Source of the DNA: Euglena gracilis
Lineage: Eukaryota; Euglenida; Euglenophyceae; Euglenales
Direction: 5' to 3'
Length of the DNA: 64,000 nt
Assembly: GCA_039621445.1 (NCBI GenBank)
Contig: CP154956.1
Location: forward strand, 71,422,914 to 71,486,913
Shown here: piece by piece, positions 1-26,700 of the stretch
Layout: the number at the start of each line of letters is the position of its first letter
How positions within the stretch are numbered: the first letter of the stretch is position 1
Notes under the pieces: model-generated
The model's database searches: none
What the model was told of the DNA's origin: nothing
What the model saw: the letters and a program-made list of their open reading frames with translations, nothing else
Position numbers and translations under genes: made by a program

Positions 1-485
1 ATGGACCAAAAATGGTAAAGTCTAAGACGGCCGTTTCCGCATTGACATTTCCGCTCTGAAGGGCTTTGGCCAAATTGTGCGCATGTGCGCGTTTTTAAAA
101 ACACGGTGAAGGATGCAGCGTCTCGGGTCTGAAACCTCAAAAAGTGGCAGCCCTCTATTCTGTTGCATAGGAATGGCTGCGCCATATCAGGGTTGAAATC
201 CCAAGACAATGCGGCTAATCACTGTGCTTTGATGTGTCGCAGTGGTTGTCACAGCCCAGGTTAGAAACCTTGGCCAGCGATGACAACACCAGAAAAACAC
301 TGCCTCCTTGGCTCGGCACGGGGGAAGGCAGATGAGGACACCCCCCCAGCCCCTGGTTTGCAGCAGTTTCAGCCGAGTGTGTTTCCAGTCAACCCACGTA
401 CGTTGGCAGTCGCCATTGGCAGCCATCAGCAGTGGCGCTTTGGGGCATTGGGTGGTGGTCAATTTGAGGTCAAAACGTTGGCCTG
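1..485. other. No recognisable gene or element
   Basis: Mixed-composition DNA at the left edge of the window. I see no domain-like reading frame and no element termini; it could be intron or intergenic DNA. Confidence 0.5.
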
Positions 486-489
486 GGCC

Positions 490-680
<191 letters not shown>

Positions 681-1071
681 TTATACCCAGTAACTTTCAG
701 AGCGTTGTGCGTGCATGCGTGTGTGTGCGTGTGCGCGTGCACGTGCGTGTGTTGTGTGTGTTTTCAAATATGCAAATTGCTGGCTAAAACATTGCCTGCA
801 AAAACAGACACATACAAATAATAAGATATGAAAAAAGAATCGCAATTTTCTTATCTAATAAAACGAAATAATGAAAAGCCTTTTGCATTCTACCCTCGCT
901 TCCTGCAATTTGGCAGGAGGCCATCGTCCATCACTTCTACTCTTGTTGTTTCATCCCCAATTGCTCCTGTCGCTTTTCGCGAGACAACTTCAAGGTAGGG
1001 TGCTGTTAGGGGCATACAATCACTTAGTCACTGGCCACCCCCCCCCCCGGGTGTGTGGGTGACTGGTATTA

Positions 1072-1300
1072 TCAGAGTGACTGACTGGTTTTTGGCCTTG
1101 ACCTCCTCCCCCCCGGGGGGGGGGTCAGCAAAAAACTACTTAAGTGACCGCCGAAGGTGCCGGAAATTTTTTTTCCTGTTTTGGGTCAAATTTCCTTTGA
1201 ATTCCAGAGTGGCCGACCCCCCTGGGGGGGTGACTGACTGGTTTCCCAAGAAAAAGTGACTGACTGGTTTTTCGAAAAGTGGAGTGACCCCCTCCCCCCC
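1072..1300. repeat. Family J repeat (GACTGACTGG motif)
   Basis: Contains the repeated phrase GTGACTGACTGGTTTTT, C/G runs and a GCCGAAGGTGCCGGAAA motif beside a T-rich stretch. The same phrases recur near 34640-34760 and 42895-43500, so this is a dispersed family. I could not define exact ends or a target duplication. Confidence 0.6.
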
Positions 1301-2097
1301 CCCCGGTGGTAGGTAAAAAATTGTATGGCTAGGGGCCGCACAGTGCTTACCCAAACCCTGCGCCTTCACTGGCCCCGATCGATGGGTCAACCCTGCGGAC
1401 AACCGACCAAGGATCCATTTCGTTGCCCCCCCCCCCCCCGGTATCCAAAGGTATTTGCTGGAAAAAAATGCACATTACTATGCAATTCTGGGGGTCCAGA
1501 TGGAAGAAGAAAGCCAAAACGTATTTTTGTTATTTTGGGAAGGTGAGAACGAAAGATATTGACAAGAAGATTTTGAATGGAAAATAATGAATTTTTGTTT
1601 GGGGGTTGGGGTGGTTTTGGCTGTGTAGGTTGGCATCCACAACCCTGTGGGGTGGCGGGTGTGCGACAAAAGTGGGGTGGGCGAGACTTTGGGGAAGGGA
1701 AAAAGTACCCGACCCCTCCCCTGGGCGGTGACCACGCGAATTTACGGTCGTAACGCAACGCCACAGGATGCGCGCGCACTCCCACACGCGGATCTTCCTC
1801 GGCCAGCGCCTGTGATGGCTCCGCCATGCACGGCAATGGGCTGCTCCGTGACCCGCCCGGCCGGGACCACCCCCCGCCCCTCATCCAGCTGGCCGGCCAA
1901 CGGCGCTGCCTGCACTGCGGCGCCATGAAGGCGAAAGCGGAGCACTTTCTTCTGCACTCGTCCCCAGGGCGGGCCCTTTCTAGCTGGGTGGAGGGGGGTC
2001 CCTCAGCAGCACCTTTCCGTCTTACCAAGCAGGTCAAGGTTTCCTGCAACGGGTTTTTTTTGCAAGCTGCCATTTGGTTGGGATTCATTCGTAAGTT

Positions 2098-2098
<1 letters not shown>

Positions 2099-2154
<56 letters not shown>
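2099..2154. repeat. (GT)n microsatellite
   Basis: Uninterrupted GT dinucleotide run of about 55 bases. Confidence 0.98.
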
Positions 2155-2156
<2 letters not shown>

Positions 2157-2201
2157 CTGGGTTGCTTTGGGGGGGCATTTTTGACCCCCCCCCCCTAGGA
2201 G

Positions 2202-2666
2202 CAGGGGATTTCTTAAGCCGGAGGGGACCCTATCCCCTGAGGGGTCCAGCCAACCAGCAGCTCAAATCCAGCCAGCAGCCCAAATTCGGGCTGAGAGCTC
2301 CCCCCCGGGGTCGTTCCAGCCCGCCGGAGGCCGGGTCAGCCGGCCGCAGGCTGGCCAACCAACTGGGCTGCCCAGCTCACCTATCTCTGCATTTTTTTCC
2401 TCTCATCACAGCTTCCTTCATCACAGCCCCCCAGCCTTGATCTAGCTCCATCCAAATCTAGCTCCATCAAAATGTCGAGAGGGCAAAAATGTTTTAGAAA
2501 ATTTTTTTTTCATCGACCCATCCCAGCCCAGCCCCCTCCAGCCCCGGACCCCCCCCCCCCCCCCCCCCTATCCCCCGCGGGTTCCAGCCAGCAGCTCGTT
2601 TCCAGCCAGCAGCCTTTTTGCCAGCTGGAGGCTGGACCCCCCCGGGGGTCCTTAAGAAATCCCCTG
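2202..2666 (+). mobile_element. hAT-like MITE, family B copy 1
   Basis: The element begins CAGGGGATTTCTTAAG and ends with the inverted CTTAAGAAATCCCCTG. It is flanked by CCTAGGAG (2194-2201) and CCCAGGAG (2667-2674), an 8-bp duplication with one mismatch. The CAGG terminus and 8-bp duplication are typical of the hAT superfamily; there is no transposase, so it is non-autonomous. The interior carries repeated CCAGCCAGCAGC phrases and paired C and G runs shared with copies near 6.0, 25.5 and 56.5 kb. Confidence 0.88.
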
Positions 2667-2699
2667 CCCAGGAGGTTTGGATTTTGAGATGGGTGGTGC

Positions 2700-2790
2700 A
2701 AGACGCACGCCCGGCGCCAAAGGCGCTGTGGACGCGAAAACGGCTATTTTCAATGGAAGTTTGCCTGCCTAAGTCGGCACGAGCTGGTGT
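2700..2790 (+). repeat. Family D fragment
   Basis: Shares with the complete family D elements the GGCGCCAAAGGCGC hairpin followed by a GGCTATTTTCAATG phrase. Neither terminus is preserved here. Confidence 0.55.
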
Positions 2791-3789
2791 GTCTCTCAGC
2801 AGCCATGCCCCGGGGTTGTTGGGCTGTGATGTGTCCTGTCGTAATGGCTCTGTGCTGGGTGGACATTTGCGTTCGGGAACCACTCCTCACGCCTGCCGTG
2901 CCAGCGGCTGTGCAACGCCTGCGTGCCGGTGGCCCCCGGCGATGCTGCCGGCCGCCCCCGGTCCACACCACTCCTTGCCCCGAAGTCTGTTTCCTTCGCT
3001 TGCAGACCCCAGACCCCCGCCCGAAGTGTCCATTTGCAGGTCCCACACTATCCTGGAGCGTCATCTATTCCCGAGTCTCATTTGATGTTTGATCCTTGAA
3101 GGGCTTCTGGCCAGCGGGTTTCCCCGTTTGCGGCGTCTGGTCAGTCCCAACCATGGTCGCTGGACGTCCATCCTTTTGCCACCACACATGAAGAACGAGG
3201 CAGCCCATAAGCTAACACACAGCCGCGCCAGCTTGGACTTTTAGATTTTTGGATCCACCCGTTCTTTTTGACTTTGATCTTTGATCAGCCCGGTCCAGTC
3301 TGTACACACAAAAAAGAATTTGAAGCCGAGATTTTTTTTTTAGCGCAAATGAAGCACACGCACAAAGCATTGGATGGAGCACAAACCTGCAGCACAAATA
3401 TTCAATGTTCAACGAGATTTTTTTTTAATTACAGATTGCGCACCTCAAGCACTGCTCACTGGATATCATTCAAACGATTTCGAGAAGGTAAACTCCCCAA
3501 ATTACCCTGGGGCATATATTTTTCTCGCTGAAGTTCCGGCCCAAAGGAGGTTATTTGAGGGGGGCATTGTCCTATGTCACAGGCCTGAGATTCGGAAAAA
3601 TGCTTGTGCACCTCTTGTGCATTTTCCCCAAGAGGAACTGTGCCTCAAAAAAGCAGGAATGCAGGGGAGGGGAAGAACTGCGCAGGCCTCGGCAACACTT
3701 GGCGGCAACCCGTGCGAAGTTCTTGGCGGGGGGTATTAGTCCTCAGGGGGTATTTTTGGGGGGGGGTTGGGTTTTCCTATTCCACAGCA

Positions 3790-18352
<14,563 letters not shown>

Positions 18353-18999
18353 TCTTCCCCCTTTGTTTTTTTTTTTTGGGCGGGGAAGTCTGCTGACTGT
18401 GCTCCTCTGGGCATGAGAGAGATGGCCCCACTGGACGTGTCAGATTTGCCCGTGTTTGGTGGTCATGGCAGTGACCCCCATCTTTGGCGGGGTTAATTGC
18501 CCAAACCTGCCTAAAGTGTTTGAAAATCTTTGGACGGTTAGGGTGCGCGGGTTTCTGTCGACATTTCGGCAGGGGGGTTCCGCAGGGGATGACATGTTCC
18601 CAAAATTATGGGTCGTTGGGTCGTTCAAGGGCATTTTTTTTTTAGGGAATGGCAAAGAGAAAATTTATTTAAATCTGACATTCTGTGCCCATTTGGGGGG
18701 GGGGGGTTGGAAACACTCAAGAAAAAAAAACGTCAAAACATAAAAATCGGTTGGAGAACAAGCCCTGCCTGATCCTATTCCAGGAAGCTGCTGCACTGTG
18801 AGGCTGTCACCTCCTTCCTGCTTGTGAAGCTGTGACCAAGACCTGTGTTTTCTTGCTTGATTGGGAGATGGCCAACTCCCCACGCTTCTACTGGTACTGC
18901 TTCTACGCTTTGCCAGGTACCACATTCTGGGATTTAGGGGGTATTGGGCTCAACTGGGCAAAGTGGGCTCTCCCTGCCCTCCCCATACGGGTGGGATGT

Positions 19000-19258
19000 C
19001 ACGGGAGGTTGGTCCGTGGGAGGTAGGTGCCGCGGCCGGCCGCGGCCGACCGTCGCCCAACCAAAACAAGATTTTGGTTGGGCCGCGGCCGGCCGCGGCC
19101 CAACCACGGCCAAATTTAGCCTTGTTTGGTTGGGCCGCGGCCGGCCGCGGCCCAACCAAATTTTTTTTTTGGTTGGACCGCGGCCCAACCAAAATGATTT
19201 TTATGGTTGGGTCGTCGGCCGCGGCCGGGGGCGGCCGACCGCGACCCAACCTCCCATG
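19000..19258. repeat. Family I palindromic repeat, copy 2
   Basis: Termini CACGGGAGGTTGG and CCAACCTCCCATG enclose about four palindromic modules of GGTTGGGCCGCGGCCGGCC type and its inverse. The left 50 bases nearly match copy 1. Confidence 0.85.
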
Positions 19259-19439
19259 ACCGTCCGAGCACTGTTCTGCGAGCCACTGATCCAAACTCCG
19301 TTCCCTCCGTCCTCCGCTATTCTGAGAATGCACTGTGATGGGGCCCTCGAACAAACAGGGGAAGAGAGGAAGACAATTCAGTTTGAACTCTTTTTCTTTC
19401 ATTGGCACGATCTGGAAGACATGAACCTTTCACTGGCAT

Positions 19440-20190
19440 GGTCCCCCCATTTGAATTAACCCTAGCTGGGCGACTCTTTGGGGTAGCTGGTACCCTGTAG
19501 GGGGGAATTTTCCACGCGTTTTAAAAGAAACATATTGTTTCTTATGCAGGAATGCACTCATTCATGAATATTTTTATTCAAAAATACTCCCATACTGAGA
19601 GAATTTCTGAGGTTATTAGAAGGAATAGGGTTAGGGTTAAGATTTCATCCCCCATGGTTGCAACCATCCCGCTCATCGTTGCTATATTTCCCCCTACAGG
19701 GTACACAGCGAACCCAAAGAGTCGCCCAACTAGGGTTAAAAACATGGTTGACCCGAGCGAGGCGCCGAAGTCGCCGAGCGAGGGTCCCCCCATGTGTATT
19801 AACCCTAGTTGGGCGACTCTTTGGGTTCGCTGGTACCCTGTAGGGGGAAATTTTCAACGCGTTTTAAAAGAAACATATTGTTTCTTATGCAGGAAACATA
19901 TTTTTTCTTGTGCATTCAGGGATCAGTTGCAAGTCTTTTTTTTGGAGTTTGTTACCATGGTTCATTGTCCTTGATTCTGCTTGTTTGTTTGTTTTTTTTC
20001 TGACGCAGGAAGGCACTCATTCATGAATATTTTTATTCAAAAATATTCACATACCGAGAGAATTTCTGAGGTTATTAGAAGGAATAGGGTTAGGGTTAAG
20101 ATTTCATCCCCCATGGTTGCAACCATCCCGCTCATCGTTGCTATATTTCCCTCTACAGGGTACACAGCGAACCCAAAGAGTCGCCCAACT
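19440..20190. repeat. Family H blocks with TTAGGG motifs
   Basis: Two and a half H copies: arms with AACCCTAGCTGGGCGACTCT, then CATGAATATTTTTATTCAAA, then AATAGGGTTAGGGTTAAG, and a GGCGCCGAAGTCGCC foldback centre at 19757. The last copy is cut at 20190 by a family A element. Confidence 0.85.
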
Positions 20191-20191
20191 A

Positions 20192-20537
20192 TGTCCAATG
20201 ACCATTAACCTCTGTCCTCTGACCGGGGGGGGTGGTCGTTGGACATGGGGTCAAAAGAAAGTTGGTGGGTACCCGGGTCCCTACCCACCCAAAAATGCCC
20301 AAATTTTCCCTTCCGGCGCTTTGCGCCGAAAATTTTGGGCAATTTTGACAAATTTTTGTCCAAAAAGTGTCAAAAATGGCATTTTGGCCAAATTTTTGGC
20401 CAATTTTTGGGCAAAATTTTTCGTCCCGGCGCTTCACGCCGGGACCAAAAATTTGGTCAAACCTCCGAAAAGGTGTCCTCTGACCGGGGGGGTGGTCATT
20501 GGACATAGGGGGGTCGTTGGACATAGGGGGGGGGGGG
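20192..20537 (-). mobile_element. TA-target MITE, family A copy 1, inserted in family H
   Basis: The left end TGTCCAATGACC and the right end GGACATAGGGG are inverted, with TA at 20190-20191 and 20538-20539. Uninterrupted family H copies read GCCCAACTAGGGTTAA; here the same phrase is split at its TA, which shows the insertion site and a TA duplication. The interior holds two hairpins (GGCGCTTTGCGCC, GGCGCTTCACGCC). Orientation is opposite to copies 2 and 3. Confidence 0.85.
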
Positions 20538-20539
20538 TA

Positions 20540-20742
20540 GGGTTAATACACATGGGGGGACCCTCGCTCGGCGCCTTCGGCGCCTCACTCGGGTCCCCCC
20601 ATGCTTTTAACCCTAGTTGGGCAACTCTTTGGGGTAGCTGGTACCCTGTAGGGGGAAATTTTCCACGCGTTTTAAAAGTAACATATTGTTTCTGATGCAG
20701 GTTAGGGTTAGGGTTAGGGATAGAGATAGGGTTAGGGTTAGC
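20540..20742. repeat. Family H remnant and interstitial TTAGGG repeats
   Basis: Continuation of the H block interrupted at 20190, with the GGCGCCTTCGGCGCC hairpin at 20570, then about 40 bases of GGTTAGGGTTAGGGTTAGGG with variant ATAGAG units. This is a telomere-like motif in internal DNA. Confidence 0.85.
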
Positions 20743-20929
20743 TTGTGGTTTGGCGCCTTGTTGCTTCTGTTTACGCAATCCATTTTGCACTGCAGTCTGC
20801 TTCTGGATGCACCTCCCATAGTTGTTGCCTCTCATTTCTTGTTTGTTCATGCCTCAGTTATTCTGCATTCCTCTGTTTTAGTATGGTCTCCCAGTCAGTC
20901 AGTCACCATGAAAGTGCTGCTCGGACAGT

Positions 20930-21095
20930 CATGGGAGGTTGGGCCGCGGTCGGCCGCGGCCGACCGCGGCCCAACCCTTTCTGTTTTTTTTGGTCAACCG
21001 CGGTCGGCCGCGGCCCAACCAAAACACAATTTTGGTTGAGCCGCGGCCGACCACGGCCGGCCGCGGCCCAGCCAACGGCCACCCAACCTCCCGTG
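20930..21095. repeat. Family I palindromic repeat, copy 3
   Basis: Termini CATGGGAGGTTGG and CCAACCTCCCGTG, with repeated GCCGCGGTCGGCCGCGGCC palindromes. It ends just before a coding exon. Confidence 0.82.
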
Positions 21096-21109
21096 AATAT
21101 CCACCCCTC

Positions 21110-21312
21110 CCCATCCAGCCCGCAGCCCCACGCCTCCGCTGCGGCCGCCGAGGCCCTCAGGCAGGCCCTGTCCAGCGGCGGCGGTGGCTCCGTCCGCCCC
21201 GCCCTCCGCTCCTGGACGGACCTCCCTGCCATCCTGCTGGACCCCCCTTCCCGGCCCCCCGACGCCGCAGCGACGCCCTGCGAAGCGTGGGTGACGCCGG
21301 GAGCCGGAGTCC
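21110..21312 (+). CDS. Probable exon, Ser/Ala-rich, unrecognised
   Basis: A GC-rich frame reads SAAAAEALRQALSSGGGGSV then RPALRSWTDLPAILLDPP. Helical beginning, then a glycine spacer. No domain recognised. It precedes the phase-consistent exon chain starting at 23402, but I could not close the junction. Confidence 0.55.
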
Positions 21313-21999
21313 CTCCACTCCCCTGACACTTATCTTTATTCCGTCACGTTCATTGCGCCTGACCGTGCCTGACCGGTCTTCGATATTCGACCCCTCTCAT
21401 CCCTCTCCTCCTCATTCTGTCCTGTAAGCATTTTATCTGCAGGGATGCCACTCCCCTTTCACCCGGCTGTTGTTATTACCCCCCCAACCTTTGTACTGCC
21501 CAGCGTGTCAGTGTGGAAATGTGTTAAAGCCCTGCAGGCAAACAAAATTTACCTCTTGGGTTGCGGTTTTCTGAAGTCAGGTGACCCCCCCCCCCAGTCA
21601 GCCAGGTTGGGAGTCCAGCCAGCCAGCACCTTTTTTTTCAGCCTCCAGCCAGCAGTTCTCTCACCAGGCCGCAGCTCCCCCCTGGGGTTCGCTGAAATGT
21701 AATGAAATGAAATAAAGTTGGGCCAGCACGGCAAGCTGGGCTGGACCGAAAGAATTACGCCGCAAAGTGCGGAAGGTTTTTTTTTTTAAAGTGTTCAACA
21801 AGGGGTGTAAAAAAATGGCCAAAAGTGCCTTTTTGAAGGTTTTTTTTTTCGGGGGGGTTTCACCTCGAAGTGAATTAAATTTTTTTTTCGAGGAAATCCA
21901 GATCCAGCCAGATTTGGACTTTTTTTTTTGGCACTTTATGGGTACCAGCCAGGTCCTGTTACCAGCTGGCTGGTTGTGCCCCCCCCCACGGGGGTCGAA

Positions 22000-23395
22000 A
22001 TTTGAAAGTGTTCAAAACGTCGTTTTTGGGGTGTTTTGGCGTTGCTAGGGGGTTGCCAGATGCTTAAAGAAAAACTGTGTTTTGAGGGCATTTTTCAGGC
22101 AATTGTCTGATTTCGGCCTTTTCCCGGCCCCCTTTGATTTCCAGGTCGGAGGACCCCCTCCGTGTGGATCCGGACCCTCCTCAAGGCTTGCCATCAATCC
22201 CTCGGGTCCTGTGTTGGAGGCCTGTGGATGGGTTTTGACGCAAAGCGCTGGAAAATTTTTGGAAAATGCCTTGAGATAATCCAATTTTTTGGGGGGGTCG
22301 CGGTGCTTGATGCCCCCCAGAGGGGATCCCGCACCGGTCTGCGTGGGTGAGAGAACCCCTCTCCTCCCCAGGTCTTAAAAAACGCCTTGTCCCCACCAAA
22401 TTTTGCACCTTCTGGAATTGGGTGGGTGTTGACACCCCACTGTGTTGCCCAAATGTGTCACAAAATTTTGACCCAAGTGCATTTGTCCAAGTCCACTTTG
22501 ACCCACGTGGACTTGGCCAAGTCCAATTTTGAACCGAGTGGATTTGCGGGGGGGTCCATTGCCAATGGCCAAAAAAAGACCTTTCCCGAGAGGCACAGTT
22601 TTTCTTATCAGGGATGATTTGTGACTCCGACCAAGGTCCATGTCTACCACAAATCTAAAATAAATATTTGTTCTTAAAAAGTAGGTCGCCTGCCTTGAGG
22701 GGCATTCCAGCTATGCTCAGAAGTGAGCCGCCATTTCCATTCCCTAGAACGTTGGCTTTCTGCACTTGGCCACTGTTTTCGCGAAACCTCGTTGCATCCT
22801 TGTGCCCTGCCAGACCCCAAAACACGACCAGTCCTCAACAAACAATGACCAATCAACGTGTGTGACTTGCTTGGTGTGTCAGTTGCACAACGTCAGCAAG
22901 CTGGAGGGAATTGCCTTCGCTGGATGAAGCCCCCTTTTTGTTGGGTGTGCAAATTGGTGGCACACAAGCCACCTTGCGCCGGGTGCCAACGAAAGGCACT
23001 GCTTTGCACTCAATCTTTCACAGTGAGGGGCCTCCGTCTCGTATCAGTACACTTCACCCGGGATGCTGCCCTAGGGAGTGACAGCTTTCCGTTTGGGGTC
23101 GGTGCCCGCATTATGGGCCTTCAGCGAGCGTTCAAGCCCCTTATGCCCATGCCCTGTATGTGTCTGGGCTGTCTGGGCCCCGGAGTATTACATGAGCGTT
23201 GGTTTTGCACAAGGAGCCAGGGGAATCAAAAAATTTTCTTGACCAGGATTTTGTTATTTTTCCAATCCGTTGGGGAAAAAATGAAAAAATACAATTTTGG
23301 GCTTTTTTTTTGAACTTTGATTTACTTTTTCGGCACCTCCCCCTTCCCTGCCAGCTCCTCCATCGCTCCTGCTGCCGCCCTGTCCCCCCCCCCCC
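22000..23395. other. Intron-like DNA without recognisable content
   Basis: Mixed composition with CCAAGTCCA and CCAAGTGCA phrases near 22470-22530 and T runs. A protein-like frame was not found, although an exon joining 21.1 kb to 23.4 kb may be hidden here. Confidence 0.45.
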
Positions 23396-23401
23396 CGGCA
23401 G

Positions 23402-23719
23402 CTTTGCTGGTGTGCTCTCCGATGCCCGCGTGCGGGGCCCCCCTGAGCCCCAACACCAACACCAACACCAACACCAACATGCTGCGGCCCCTACCCCTGA
23501 AGAACCCCAAGGCCAGCCCCACCCGCCAGTCTCTCACGCAGGCCGCGCCCCGCCGGGGCTGCACCGTCCACCAGCCCCTCCCCCCAGAAGACCGGCCGCC
23601 CTGTCGGGTGGTGTCCATGAAGTCCCCACGGCCCCAAGCCCCAGGAGATAGGAAGTCGGGAGGAGAGTCCCCGGAAAGCAGCGCCGCGGGCAGGCAAGGA
23701 CAGCCACCGGATCCCACCG
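23402..23719 (+). CDS. Exon: Ser/Pro-rich linker with Asn-Thr repeat
   Basis: Acceptor GGCAG ends at 23401; donor CCACCG followed by GTTTTT ends the exon at 23719. Length 318 leaves one base, matching the two-base start of the next exon. It contains NTNTNTNTN from a CAACAC hexamer run, then KASPTRQSLTQ and DRKSGGESPESSAAGRQG. Low-complexity, probably disordered. Confidence 0.7.
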
Positions 23720-26700
23720 GTTTTTGTTCCGTGCACAGATCTTTCTTCTGGATTTATGGCCCCAAAGTCTCATGCTGCAAAACAGGATGTGGATGCAGAT
23801 TGCGAGCACGCCCAACAGAGCCAAAAAGCGACTCATGCGGGACACAAAAAAGAGAGGCCAAGGCCCAGACCCCAGGGGCCATGCATGCGGTTATGCTGTG
23901 CACCCACTGCATGACCCACTGCCTGATGCAAACAGAATATCCGGTCCAAACCCCCTTGTTGCATGTGTTTTTTTCCCGGTCCACCCCCCCCCAAGGCAAC
24001 CCACCGGACCCCACCGAAGGCCAAATGCTGGGGATGACTGTCCTTGGCTGGCCGTGGGGTGGGGGGGGCACCCCTCCCCGCAGCCCGGGTTCCCGGAGCA
24101 GGCCGGCCTGGGCCTGGGGCCAGGCCCCGGAACGAGTCCGCGGAGGAGCTGGAGCCGGGGCTGATCGAGCGGCCCACCTCCGAACCGCAAGCGTTGCGCC
24201 GGGGCGGCTCCGCCCAGGGGGTCACAGGGGCAGTCTGAGAACCGCTGAGTGGCCTCCACTGTCCGGACCATTGGGCTACTCCGGGGAAGGAGAACATGGT
24301 GCCCTTCTTGAGCAATGCATTTCTCAAGGCCAGTGGGCCTGTTTATCTGTCCACAACCGGATTGATCCCCAAAAATTGACCCCCCCACCGAAATGGTTCT
24401 TTTTCTGCGGCCGATTGCATCTGATCCCGGAACTGAAGGGTGGCTTTACAGCCTGCCCGAATCAGAGCTGTCTCAGTTTTCGCAAAAACCCTGCCATGTA
24501 CATGTACATGCATTTTTCCTGTGTTGCAAGTCCAGATTTACATGTGGTTGGCTTGGCTCTGTGGATATTTTATTATTTCCAATGCCACACAATAAATGCC
24601 CACGGTGAAGCAAAATTGTTCCTATTTTCCAAGGTTAAATTGAGTTGATGAAAATCATTTTTGCATCTTCGCCCCATATCTCTCGGAAAGCTCTTGTTCC
24701 TTGCCCCAGGAAGCAGGAACGGTTGGAACCACTCCTTTAGGTGCGCACTGCCAAAGGGGACCCCGAACTGGAGGCAAACATGTGCCTCCCAAGCCTTGAC
24801 ATTGGAATTGTTTCGGGTGTTCAGGGTTCTTCCCTCCAGGCCCCCTCCTGGTCCATTTAGAACGTTCAAGTGGTGCCATATCAATACCACACCTACCAAC
24901 CTCGCTGGGAAATTGGCCTCCAGGCTCATAGTCGCCAGTCCGGCCTCATAGGGACTCGGCCTCCCCTTCTGTGGCCCTTGTCCAAGGCATCGTTGACACC
25001 CCCTGTCAGCACAACATCTTAGAAAGGAAGAGAGGCTTGTTTTTCTAATTGCTGTCCTTTCAATCCCCCATTTATAACCTCCCGGAGAATAAAATGATAC
25101 GGCCACAGACAGTGTTTTCTCCCTCAAAACCACGCAAATCCATTTTTTTTGGAGATTGCTTTAATGTGGTCAATCATCATCAAAAATGCCATTTTAGCCA
25201 GATTTGCCAAAACTGGGCAAATTGGGGGTTATTTGGGGCATTTTTTTTTGGGAGGGTTACATTTTCACCAACAAAAAACGTATAAACCCCCCAATAACCC
25301 CCTCCTTGGCAAATTCTAAAATGCCAAAGAAAACCTTCCGGCACTTCGCGCCGGGAACTCCAAAAAAAAATGCTTTTTCCCTTTCATGTTTAAGCATATG
25401 TTGCACATTGAGCATGTGCTGGTGTTTTCCGCATGAAAAATTTCTTAAACTGAACTTTTTTGGATTATTTTCAAAGATAAATCTTGTGTTTCACAACAGT
25501 TTGGCCAGGTATCCAGGTCAGGGGTTTTCTTAAGCCGGAGGGTACCCCATCCCCCGGGGGGGGGGGGGGCAGCCAGCCAGCAGCTCAAATCCAGCCAGCA
25601 GCCCAAATTCGGGCTGGGAGCCCCTCCCGGGGAGTCGAGTGAAACAAAGTTGGGTCCAGCCTGGCCGGAGGCAGGGCCAGCTGGCAGAAGGCCGGGCCAG
25701 CTGCCCAGCTCGTCTATCCCTGCATTTTTTCCCCTCATCACACCTTCCTCCATCACAACCCCCCAGCCTTGATCTAGTTCCATCCATCAAAATGTCGAAA
25801 ATGTCAATTTTCGACATCAAATTTTGTTTTTCATCGACCCAGCCCAGCCCAGCCCCCTCCAGCCCCGGACCCCCCCATTCTGCCTGGACCCCCCGGGGGG
25901 GTCCAGGCAGCAGCTCATTTCCAGCCAGCAGCCTTTTTGCCAGCTGGAGGCTTTACCCCCCCGGGGGGGGCCTGAAGAAAACCCCTGATCCAGGTATCTT
26001 TTGACCGCCCACAGAAGTGGAAATGTTGGGCACCTTACAGTTTCGAAGTGGGGGGAGGTACCACTCCCCTGCCACATTGGATGGGGGTTCTTGACCCCAC
26101 ACGGCTTCCCAGCATCCCTGCCCCGCTCCCATGGCGGCCGCAGTGGCTCACCTCCCTGCAAACTGTCGGAGAGCCGGTCTTGCCTCTACCGTCCTTCCAG
26201 TGGCATGGGGTTGGCCGGCCACTTTGTGGTTCCAGGGCCGGGGTTGGTCTCCCCTCCTTCCTGCCATCGCCCCCTGGCTCTGCGCAGAAGTCTCACAGCG
26301 GAGAGGAGGGCCAGCGCTGGTTCTCCGGGCTGATGACCCGGCTTAGCCCGAAGCGGTCCATGCGGCGGGAGCCCACGGTGTGCCTGCGGGGGTGGGCATC
26401 CTGGATGGCGCCCCCCGCTTCACATGACTGATGGCTCAGCCCAGCACTGCACACACCCATCATGGGTCAAAAACAAAGGTGGCTGCGTTGTCCTTGGCCA
26501 ATCCCAACCTTGGTGTCAATGGCAGAATTTGAACCAACACCGCCAAAAGTGTTTCTCTGGGCTGCCATCTGCCTTCGTCGCAGACGCCCACGGACGTCGT
26601 GAGGCCGCTGTCCTCCCCCATCCCCGAGCGGCCGCTCTCCGACAGCCTGTCCGCGGGGAAGTCGCCCGTCAGCGGCGCGTCGGGGGACAGCACCGTGTCC

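Noticed and set aside
1647-1960. Possible zinc-finger or ankyrin exon (LAGQRRCLHCGAMKAK)
   Set aside because: Only one short Cys pair, open on both strands, no splice borders; not supportable.
2890-3060. Possible RING-like LCNACVP segment
   Set aside because: A single CxxC without the remaining ligands or consistent frame.
20239-20524. Paired + and - frames with RFAPKILGNFDKF-like text in family A elements
   Set aside because: The same frames recur in all three mobile copies and are disrupted differently; non-coding MITE interior.
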